DNA of 6,076 bases, from positions 1 to 6,076 of the forward strand of contig JAFALP010000008.1 of assembly GCA_019234175.1 (NCBI GenBank). Direction: 5' to 3'. Below the pieces are notes generated by a model. It made no database searches and was not told where the DNA came from. It worked only from the letters and a program-made list of their open reading frames with translations. Below, piece by piece: positions 1-5,023 of this stretch (position 1 is its first letter; each line of letters starts with the position of its first letter). The position numbers and the translations under genes are program-made. The stretch comes from Actinomycetota bacterium (lineage in GTDB: Bacteria > Actinomycetota > Thermoleophilia > Gaiellales > Gaiellaceae).

Positions 1-475
1 CGCTGATGAGCAGGCCCTTCGCGTCTTCCGGCGTCGCCGGGCACACGCACTTCAGTCCGGGGATGTGCGCGAACGACGACTCCGGGTTCTGCGAGTGGAA
101 CGGCCCGCCGGAGAAGCCGCCGCCCGAGGGCAGCCGGACGACGATCGGCACCGGTGTGCCGGCGCGCCAGCGCTGCTTCGCCGCGACGGTGACGAGGTGG
201 TCCCACGCGCACGAGACGAAGTCGGCGAACTGCATCTCGCAGACCGGGCGCATGCCCATCATCGAGGCGCCGGTGCAGGCGCCGACGATCGCGGTCTCCG
301 CAAGAGGGGCGTCGATGACGCGCCACGGGCCGAACTCCTCCTGGAAGCCGAGCGACACCTTGAACGCGCCGCCGTACACGCCGACGTCCTCGCCGATGAG
401 GAACACGCGTTTGTCGCGGCGCAGCTCGGTGCGGAGCGCGTCGGAGATCGCCTGCAGGTACGTGAGCTCGGCCAT
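1..475 (-). CDS. 2-oxoacid dehydrogenase E1 component, beta subunit (partial, C-terminus beyond window)
   Basis: This is the beta chain of the thiamine-diphosphate-dependent E1 enzyme of a pyruvate or branched-chain 2-oxoacid dehydrogenase complex, a cytoplasmic complex that decarboxylates a 2-oxoacid and passes the acyl group to lipoyl-E2. Translating the minus strand from the ATG at 475 gives 158 uninterrupted codons to the window edge, about half of the usual 325-340 residues. Visible family motifs are GEDVG (residues 28-32), RVIDAPLAE (52-60, whose last Glu is the invariant residue that contacts the thiamine aminopyrimidine), MMGMRP (72-77), MQFADF (81-86) and LPSGGG followed by FHSQNPE (about 115-132). 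The start codon shares base 475 with the alpha-subunit stop (TAATG), which implies translational coupling. No Shine-Dalgarno sequence is visible. The exact substrate cannot be set from this half. An E2 gene would be expected further downstream, outside the window. Confidence 0.95.
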   Translation of the reverse strand, partial: MAELTYLQAISDALRTELRRDKRVFLIGEDVGVYGGAFKVSLGFQEEFGPWRVIDAPLAETAIVGACTGASMMGMRPVCEMQFADFVSCAWDHLVTVAAKQRWRAGTPVPIVVRLPSGGGFSGGPFHSQNPESSFAHIPGLKCVCPATPEDAKGLLIS

Positions 476-1521
476 TACTTGTGGTGGGGGGTGTCGAGAT
501 CCTCGGCGGACGCGTACACGCCCTCGAGCAGGTCGGACGGATCCGGCATGGGCGAGTCCTCCGCGCGCTTGAGCGCGTCGTTCAGGAGCTTCTTGGCGCC
601 GGACTGGATCTCGTCCTCCTCGTCGTCGGTCATGTCGACGTTGTCGCGCAGCCAGGTGCGGAAGCGCTCGAGCGGGTCGGATTCGGCCCACTTCTCAAAC
701 ATCGCCTTCGGGACGTAGAACGCGTCGTCGTGCACCGCATGGCCTTCCATGCGGAGCGTGAGGCACTCGATCAGGGTCGGCCCGCCGCCGGCGCGCGCCT
801 TGTCGATGGCGCGCCTCGCCTCGCGGTAGACCGCGAGCACGTCGGTTCCGTCCACGACGACGCCCTCGAAGCCATAGGCCTGCGCTCGGTCGGCGACGTG
901 CTCGGTCGCGAACTCGAGGTACGTCGGCGTCGAGTACGCCCACTGGTTGTTGTCGCAGATGAAGACGACCGGAAGCTTGCGCGTCCCGGCGAACGTCATT
1001 CCCTCGTGCGTGTCGCCGCGCGCTGACGCGCCCTCGCCGAACCACGCGAGCGCGACGCGCGCCTCCTCGCGGATGCGGAATGCGAGCGCGGCGCCGACGG
1101 CGACGGGGAGCATCGCCGGCAGGTGGCTGACCATGGCGATGAGGCCGAGATTCGTGTCCGCCATGTGGACGTTGCCGTCGCGGCCGTGCGTCGGCCCGTC
1201 GGCGCGGCCCATGTACTGGGCGAAGATGCGCCACGGCTCGACGCCGCGCGTGATGTGCACGCCCATGTCGCGGTGGAGCGGGGTGCCGACGTCCTCCTGC
1301 GCCATCGCCGTGGCGACGCCGACGGACGCCGCCTCGTTGCCGCGGCCGGTGTAGAAGGAGCCCGGGATCTTGCCCTGGCGGTAGAGGATGTGGCCGCGCT
1401 CCTCGACGCCGCGCGTGACCACCATGTTCCGGTAGACGCCAAGCAGGTCCTCGCGGTCGAGGCCTGCCTCGCGAACCTCGTGGAGCGAGCCGACCGGCTC
1501 CGCTTCTCTCGCGATCGCCAC
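475..1521 (-). CDS. 2-oxoacid dehydrogenase E1 component, alpha subunit
   Basis: This 348-residue chain is the alpha partner of the E1 heterotetramer and carries the thiamine-diphosphate/Mg2+ site. The substrate-channel region is RGVEERGHILYRQGKIPGSF (37-56), followed by GRDGNVHM (113-120). The cofactor motif is GEG (162-164), then 26 residues, then NN (191-192). The phosphorylation-loop region is GHAVHDD (260-266). From memory, human branched-chain E1-alpha also has GEG rather than GDG, so the variant leans towards a branched-chain or acetoin-like enzyme rather than classical pyruvate dehydrogenase. The start is GTG at 1521, because an in-frame TGA lies three codons upstream and the next start (ATG at residue 33) would remove conserved sequence. 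No Shine-Dalgarno sequence is present, but a TAGACT hexamer lies 8 bases upstream. The deaminase gene ends 11 bases before it and the beta subunit follows with a one-base overlap, so the three form an operon. Function class is secure; substrate is not. Confidence 0.95.
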   Translation of the reverse strand: MAIAREAEPVGSLHEVREAGLDREDLLGVYRNMVVTRGVEERGHILYRQGKIPGSFYTGRGNEAASVGVATAMAQEDVGTPLHRDMGVHITRGVEPWRIFAQYMGRADGPTHGRDGNVHMADTNLGLIAMVSHLPAMLPVAVGAALAFRIREEARVALAWFGEGASARGDTHEGMTFAGTRKLPVVFICDNNQWAYSTPTYLEFATEHVADRAQAYGFEGVVVDGTDVLAVYREARRAIDKARAGGGPTLIECLTLRMEGHAVHDDAFYVPKAMFEKWAESDPLERFRTWLRDNVDMTDDEEDEIQSGAKKLLNDALKRAEDSPMPDPSDLLEGVYASAEDLDTPHHK

Positions 1522-1529
1522 GAGGCGTC

Positions 1530-1535
1530 AGTCTA
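1530..1535 (-). promoter_or_regulatory. Possible -10 box (TAGACT) for a leaderless E1-alpha transcript
   Basis: On the minus strand TAGACT fits the TAnnnT -10 pattern and ends 8 bases before the GTG start of the E1 alpha gene. It includes the TAG stop of the deaminase gene. No -35 match is obvious. The spacing resembles other starts in this window, so it may be an internal operon promoter, but by itself it is weak evidence. Confidence 0.35.
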
Positions 1536-2498
1536 ACGCCAGTCGTATGCGGCGCCGACCGCCTGCAGGCGGCCGCGGGTCTCCTCGTCGCAGAGCGCGC
1601 CCGCGACACCGGCCTCGTACGCGGCATACGGGGAGAGCCCGAGCGACTCCGCCGCCTCGTAGTCCCGGGTGAGGTCGGTGTCGAACATCGCCGGGTCGTC
1701 GGTGGAGATGGAGCAGCGGACGCCGGCGGCGACGAGCCTGGGCAGCGGATGGTCGGCGAGGGACGCGACCGCGCCCGTGCGCAGGTTCGAGAGCGGGCAG
1801 ACGTCGAGGACCGTGCCGCGGCCCGCGAGCTCGCGCACGAGCCCGGCGTCCTCGTCGGCCCGGATGCCGTGCCGGAGCCGGTCGGCGCCGAGCGCCTCGA
1901 GCGCGCCGCGCACCGACGCCGGGCCCGCCACCTCGCCGGCGTGCGGCACCGAGCCGAGGCCGAGCGACCGCGCGAGGTCGAAGGCGGGCGCGTACTGCTC
2001 GGGCGGGTAGTCCGCTTCGAGGCCGCCGAGCCCGACGGCCACGATCCCGCGCTCGCGGTACTTCGCCGAGTAGCGGACGACCTGCTCCGCCTGCTCGGCG
2101 GTGGCGCCGCGGAAGATGTCCGGCGTCAGCCGGACCTCGACGCCGTGCAGCTCGCGCGCCGCGTCGGCGCCGTCGCAGTAGCCGCTGAAGATCTCGTCCC
2201 AGTCGACGCCGCGCGCGACGCGCTCCGCGGGCGAGAAGATCCCTTCCAGGTACACGGCGCCGTGCGAGGCCGCCTCCGCCGCGTAGTCGGCCACCACCTG
2301 ACCGAAGTCCTCGGCGGTGCGCAGCGCGTTCGTCGTCAGGATCCACACCTCGATGAAGTGCCGGAAGTCGCGGAACGCGTACAGGCCCTCGAGGTCGTCG
2401 GGGAGCGCATAGTCGTTGCGCCGCGCGATCTCGCGCAGCGTGGGCGCGCGAACGGTTCCCTCCAGGTGGACGTGCAGCTCGATCTTCGGGAATGGCAC
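1533..2498 (-). CDS. add: Adenosine deaminase family amidohydrolase
   Basis: This 321-residue, metal-dependent TIM-barrel amidohydrolase hydrolytically removes the amino group of adenosine or a related adenine compound in the cytoplasm. Every expected site is visible: metal ligands H9 and H11 (ELHVHLEGT), the substrate-binding GLGG (156-159), HAGE (186-189, metal His and catalytic Glu), catalytic-region H210 (LRHG) and the metal/catalytic pair D267-D268 (STDDP). The length is normal for bacterial members (about 320-350). The start is GTG at 2498, directly before the conserved first strand. The reading frame stays open far upstream, but that part is antisense to other genes and has no domain. 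CPLSNLRTG (234-242) replaces the CPxSN form that I associate with classical enzymes, so adenine, 6-aminodeoxyfutalosine or another adenosine derivative is possible as substrate. It is the first gene of an operon with the E1 subunits, an association with no obvious biochemical reason. Confidence 0.9.
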   Translation of the reverse strand: MPFPKIELHVHLEGTVRAPTLREIARRNDYALPDDLEGLYAFRDFRHFIEVWILTTNALRTAEDFGQVVADYAAEAASHGAVYLEGIFSPAERVARGVDWDEIFSGYCDGADAARELHGVEVRLTPDIFRGATAEQAEQVVRYSAKYRERGIVAVGLGGLEADYPPEQYAPAFDLARSLGLGSVPHAGEVAGPASVRGALEALGADRLRHGIRADEDAGLVRELAGRGTVLDVCPLSNLRTGAVASLADHPLPRLVAAGVRCSISTDDPAMFDTDLTRDYEAAESLGLSPYAAYEAGVAGALCDEETRGRLQAVGAAYDWR

Positions 2499-2504
2499 TA
2501 CCCT
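2499..2504 (+). promoter_or_regulatory. Putative -10 box (TACCCT) for the zinc-ribbon/Ig-repeat pair
   Basis: TACCCT matches TAnnnT and ends 6 bases before the ATG at 2511, the spacing expected when the start codon is also the transcription start. No Shine-Dalgarno sequence fits in between. It abuts the GTG start of the divergent deaminase gene, so both promoters must lie within the opposite gene's beginning. A -35 match is not evident. Confidence 0.5.
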
Positions 2505-2505
2505 G

Positions 2506-2511
2506 AGCGTA
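2506..2511 (-). promoter_or_regulatory. Putative -10 box (TACGCT) for the deaminase-E1 operon
   Basis: On the minus strand TACGCT matches TAnnnT and lies 7 bases before the GTG start of the deaminase gene. It overlaps the first base of the zinc-ribbon start codon on the other strand. No convincing Shine-Dalgarno lies between (only AGGG, 2 bases from the start, too close to work). The arrangement suggests transcription starting at or next to the GTG, giving a leaderless mRNA. No -35 consensus is seen. Confidence 0.5.
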
Positions 2512-2786
2512 TGGGCAAGGCCTCGGACTGGCTCAGGGAGGAACGGCGCAAGGTGCTCGGCGACTGGGTCGCCGTCTGCCTGCGCTGCGGTGCGGCCCGG
2601 CGCTGGTTCGAGCAGTTCGAGTCGGAGATGCCGGACGAGTGCCCGCAGTGCGGCGGCGTCCTCCTTCGGCGGTGCCCGAGCTGCAACGCGCCGTTCTCGT
2701 CCATCGCCGCGGTCGATTGCGAGGAATGTGGCAAGCCCATCCGCTCGGACGAATTGTTCGGATCTCCCATCCGCCGCAGGAGATAG
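2511..2786 (+). CDS. Small protein with two zinc ribbons (four CxxC knuckles)
   Basis: This is a 91-residue cytoplasmic protein of unknown function. It has a charged helix-like N-terminus (residues 1-18), then four CxxC pairs: C23/C26, C44/C47, C55/C58 and C70/C73. These would fold as two four-Cys zinc sites, most simply knuckles 1+2 and 3+4, or an interleaved rubredoxin-like pair. The C-terminus ends in a run of basic residues (IRRRR), consistent with nucleic-acid contact but not proof of it. The layout resembles the DUF2321-type zinc-ribbon proteins, though I cannot confirm the family by eye. The ATG at 2511 is preferred because a -10-like TACCCT precedes it by 6 bases and the divergent deaminase starts 12 bases away. 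The secreted repeat protein follows after 27 bases in the same frame, so the two are probably co-transcribed. There are no membrane segments. Confidence 0.82.
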   Translation: MGKASDWLREERRKVLGDWVAVCLRCGAARRWFEQFESEMPDECPQCGGVLLRRCPSCNAPFSSIAAVDCEECGKPIRSDELFGSPIRRRR

Positions 2787-2813
2787 CCGACTCGCAGCGC
2801 AATCTCCCTGGAG

Positions 2814-4628
2814 ATGGTCGCTGCGGCTCTCACCGCACTCGTTCTGCTGTCCGCCACCGCAGGCCCGACGAACAAGACGCTTCCGAGCGTCGTCGGCACG
2901 GCGCGCGCCGGTTCCCAGGTCACCGGGACGAGCGGCACCTGGTCCGGGTCCGGAACGATCGCGTACGCGTACCACTGGGATCGCTGTGACGCGGCCGGCA
3001 ACAACTGCGCTGCGATCAACGGCGCCGCGCTGCCGACGTATCTCCTGACGAGCGCCGACGTCGGCAAGACCGTCGGCCTCGACGTGACCGCGAAGGACTC
3101 GACCGGCACCACGACCGTCGAGTCGAGCCTCGTCGGCCCGGTGGCGGCGTCGGGCGCGCTCGCGTCGATCGGACGTCCGACCATCGCCGTGTCCGGGTCG
3201 ACGGTGACCGTTTCCGGCGGCGTCTGGACGACGACGCCGACCGCGCTCTCCTATGAGTGGCTGCGCTGCAACACGAGCGGGCGCGCATGCGCGGCGATCG
3301 GCGGCGCGACGAAGGCGTCGTACACCGCCACGTCGCCCGACGCCGGGCACAAACTCGTCGCGCGCGTGCAGGCGACGGCCGGCTCCGAGTCGCAGGTCGT
3401 GCTCAGCATCGCCACCGCCGTCGTCGCGGGCGGGTCGACGACGACCACGACCACCACCACCACGACGACGACCACGACCACCACGACCGCGACCACGACG
3501 ACGACCGCCTCCTCCGGGCCGCCCACCGTGATGGGCACCGCCAAGGTGGGCGCGAAGCTCACCGGCACCGGCCCCACCGGCGCGACGTTCCAGTGGCACC
3601 GCTGCGACCTGACGGGCGCGCAGTGCACGTCCATCCACGGCGCGACGAAGGCGACGTACACCACCGTCGCCGCCGACGCGGACCACACCATCGGCTTGAC
3701 GGTCACCGCGAGCGGAAGCGCGTCATATGCACCGCTCTTCGGACCGATCGCGGCCGCGGCGTCGGCGGCGTCCTCGACCGCGCAGCCCACTGTCACCGGC
3801 AAGGCCGTCCAGGGGCAGACGCTGACGGCGTCGGAGGGGACGTGGAGCAAGACACCCGCCTCGGTCACCTACGCGTGGCAGCGCTGCAACGCGAACGGCC
3901 GCATCTGCTCCCCGATCGCGGGCGCGACGACGTCGACGTACCTTCCCGTCGGCGACGACGTCGGGCACGAGCTCCTCGCAGTCGTCACCGCGACGATCGG
4001 CGGCGTGACGCAGTCCACGTTCAGCCTGACGACCGCAGTCATCGTGGCGCCTCCGGTCCTCGCCGCCACCGTCTCCCCGGCGGTGACCGGCACGGTGCAG
4101 GTGGGCGAGCAGCTGACGGGGACGAACGGGACGTGGACGGGGACCGCGCCCATCACGTACCACGACCAGTGGTATCGCTGCGACGCCACCGGCGCGCACT
4201 GCCTCTCCATCCACGGCGCGACGGCGGCGACATATCGTCTTGTCGCAGCCGACGTCGGCAAGACCATCGGTCTCACCGTGACGGCGACCGACGCGACGCC
4301 GGCCAAGCAGGCCGCGTACTCCGCGCTCGTCGGGCCGATCGCGGCGAAGACGGCGAAGCTCACCTCGACGGTGCAGCCGCCGGTGACGGTGTCGGGCCAG
4401 ACGGTCACGGTCGGCGCCGGCGCGTGGAGCACGACGCCGGGCTCGACGACGGTGCAGTGGGAGCGCTGCAACGCGAACGGCCGCATCTGCACCGCGATCG
4501 GCGGGGCCACCGCGGTGACGTACACGGCCACGTCCTCGGACGCGGGCCACATGCTCCTCGCCCTCGTCACCGCGCACTCCGGCTCGACCACGGCCCCGGC
4601 GCTGAGCGCCGTCGTGAAAGCGCCTTAG
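2814..4628 (+). CDS. Secreted multi-domain protein with six Ig-like repeats and a poly-Thr linker
   Basis: This 604-residue protein is probably exported and extracellular. Residues 3-16 form a hydrophobic segment ending in an AxA-type signal peptidase site (A14-T15-A16). The rest is six domains of 80-99 residues (about 18-113, 114-207, 236-315, 316-412, 413-511 and 512-604). Each has an aromatic residue then R-C-D or R-C-N, a second Cys seven positions after the first, an I-x-G-A core and a D-x-G-H/K motif before a final beta strand. The paired cysteines (58/65, 152/159, 264/271, 358/365, 456/463, 552/559) suggest disulfides outside the cell. A threonine linker (208-235) divides domains 2 and 3. 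No enzymatic domain, LPxTG signal or C-terminal membrane anchor is visible, so an adhesive or structural role is only a guess. The ATG at 2814 is the only standard start that keeps the signal peptide, but its n-region has no positive charge and GGAG touches the ATG with no spacing. Confidence 0.85.
   Translation: MVAAALTALVLLSATAGPTNKTLPSVVGTARAGSQVTGTSGTWSGSGTIAYAYHWDRCDAAGNNCAAINGAALPTYLLTSADVGKTVGLDVTAKDSTGTTTVESSLVGPVAASGALASIGRPTIAVSGSTVTVSGGVWTTTPTALSYEWLRCNTSGRACAAIGGATKASYTATSPDAGHKLVARVQATAGSESQVVLSIATAVVAGGSTTTTTTTTTTTTTTTTTATTTTTASSGPPTVMGTAKVGAKLTGTGPTGATFQWHRCDLTGAQCTSIHGATKATYTTVAADADHTIGLTVTASGSASYAPLFGPIAAAASAASSTAQPTVTGKAVQGQTLTASEGTWSKTPASVTYAWQRCNANGRICSPIAGATTSTYLPVGDDVGHELLAVVTATIGGVTQSTFSLTTAVIVAPPVLAATVSPAVTGTVQVGEQLTGTNGTWTGTAPITYHDQWYRCDATGAHCLSIHGATAATYRLVAADVGKTIGLTVTATDATPAKQAAYSALVGPIAAKTAKLTSTVQPPVTVSGQTVTVGAGAWSTTPGSTTVQWERCNANGRICTAIGGATAVTYTATSSDAGHMLLALVTAHSGSTTAPALSAVVKAP
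3438..3506 (+). repeat. ACG/ACC low-complexity tract coding for a Thr linker
   Basis: Twenty-three codons, all ACG or ACC except one GCG, encode 17 Thr, one Ala and 5 Thr (residues 209-231). It sits between the first A-B domain pair and the second. Such Thr-rich linkers in secreted actinobacterial proteins are typically extended and may be O-mannosylated. Trinucleotide repetition makes the tract prone to length change by slippage without a frameshift. On the opposite strand it reads as poly-Val, which is not a gene. Confidence 0.9.
3881..3908 (+). repeat. 28-base exact direct repeat, copy 1
   Basis: This stretch, starting gcgctgcaac and ending cgcatctgc, codes the R-C-N-A-N-G-R-I-C core of the fourth Ig-like domain. 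It is identical to 4463-4490 in the sixth domain, 582 bases away and in frame. Synonymous sites are also the same, which points to recent duplication or gene conversion. Confidence 0.9.
4463..4490 (+). repeat. 28-base exact direct repeat, copy 2
   Basis: This is the second copy of the repeat at 3881-3908, coding the same cysteine-containing core in the sixth Ig-like domain. Recombination between the two copies would delete exactly one B-A unit pair (194 codons) and keep the frame. Confidence 0.9.
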
Positions 4629-5023
4629 AAGTCTTCGAAGCCGGGTACGACCGGGCCGCTGAGGATCTGGCTGAAGCGGATCACGGTGACGACGTCGTCA
4701 CGCGAGATGTCGCGGTTGTACAGCTGGCCGAGGAACGTCGCCATCTCGTCGGTCCGGCGGATCTCCGGGTTGTCGTGCTCGATCTCGCGCGGCGAGAGCT
4801 CGCCGAGCGTCTTCACCTCGACCTTGTCGATGACCGCGTCGAAGACGTACTCGCGCGCGCTGTACCGGTTGCCGCACAGCACCTTCACGACCATGCCCTT
4901 CTTGTATTTCCCCGACTTGTCGCCCAGCCGGATCGTGGCCGACTTGCGGCCGGTGCGGAGCTGGTCGGCGACCATCGGTGAGTAGAAGTTGAGTGCGTAC
5001 ATCGGCTCGCGGTGCCCGGTCAA
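4625..5023 (-). CDS. ASCH-domain protein, possible RNA-binding or nucleoside amidohydrolase
   Basis: This 132-residue cytoplasmic protein consists of a single ASCH domain, a small beta-barrel fold related to PUA/YTH modules that bind RNA or modified nucleosides. The signature is GRKSATIR (residues 25-32, close to the family GxKxxxxR pattern), followed by KKG (41-43) at the start of a barrel strand and a C-terminal VVTVIRFSQI strand (111-120). K27 and T30 match the Lys-x-x-Thr pair of E. coli YqfB, an N4-acetylcytidine amidohydrolase; a Glu counterpart may be E82 or D84, so activity is possible but unproven. The TTG start at 5023 overlaps the upstream dehydrogenase stop by four bases (TTGA) and lies 8 bases after a TATGAT box. 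ATG at 5002, giving 125 residues that begin at the conserved YALNFYSP segment, is an equally reasonable start. Its stop overlaps that of the convergent repeat protein. Confidence 0.85.
   Translation of the reverse strand: MTGHREPMYALNFYSPMVADQLRTGRKSATIRLGDKSGKYKKGMVVKVLCGNRYSAREYVFDAVIDKVEVKTLGELSPREIEHDNPEIRRTDEMATFLGQLYNRDISRDDVVTVIRFSQILSGPVVPGFEDF

Larger units (their letters stand above)
2865..4625 (+). repeat. Six Ig-like domain repeats arranged as three A-B pairs
   Basis: The repeat units lie at 2865-3152 (A), 3153-3434 (B), 3519-3758 (A), 3759-4049 (B), 4050-4346 (A) and 4347-4625 (B). A units have RCD, then a GKT or similar D-x-x-H/K site followed by I/V-G-L-x-V-T-A, and end in GP(I/V)AA. 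B units have RCN, GR before the second Cys, and D-x-GH-x-L before the last strand. DNA identity remains between like units: 28 bases at 3881-3908 and 4463-4490 (B), 18 bases at 3630-3647 and 4206-4223 (A), and 18 bases at 3054-3071 and 4248-4265 (A). Offsets of 582 and 576 bases fit duplication of a two-domain unit. Confidence 0.8.

Noticed and set aside
6..718. Plus-strand ORFs across the E1 genes
   Set aside because: Arg/Ala-rich frames opposite clear E1 alpha and beta coding sequence, typical of GC-rich DNA with few stop codons.
2784..2813. Stop-codon read-through joining the zinc-ribbon and Ig-repeat proteins
   Set aside because: Although in frame, fusion would put the signal peptide in the middle of a protein after cytoplasmic zinc ribbons, and no read-through element is evident.
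3438..3506. CRISPR-like or tandem-array interpretation of the repetitive tract
   Set aside because: It is a continuous trinucleotide run with no spacers, in frame within a coding sequence.
2499..3686. Open reading frame extending the deaminase upstream to 717 residues
   Set aside because: The extra 395 residues are low-complexity Arg/Gly/Ala sequence antisense to the zinc-ribbon and repeat genes; the amidohydrolase fold begins directly after the GTG at 2498.
3251..3868. Minus-strand ORF with a long poly-Val run
   Set aside because: It is the reverse complement of the Thr linker and Ig-like domains. The Val run is simply ACG/ACC read backwards, and there is no domain or start signal.
3881..4490. 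28-base direct repeats as attachment or mobile-element boundaries
   Set aside because: Both copies are in frame inside homologous protein domains and have no integrase or transposase between them.
4633..4640. Palindrome CTTCGAAG near the convergent stops, as a terminator
   Set aside because: Only eight bases, no loop-stem of useful length and no T-run; it lies within the ASCH coding sequence.
3257..4981. 574-residue plus-strand ORF rich in Arg, His and Asp
   Set aside because: It is a +1-type shadow of the repeat protein that continues antisense over the ASCH gene; composition is compositional noise and it ignores the real stop at 4628.
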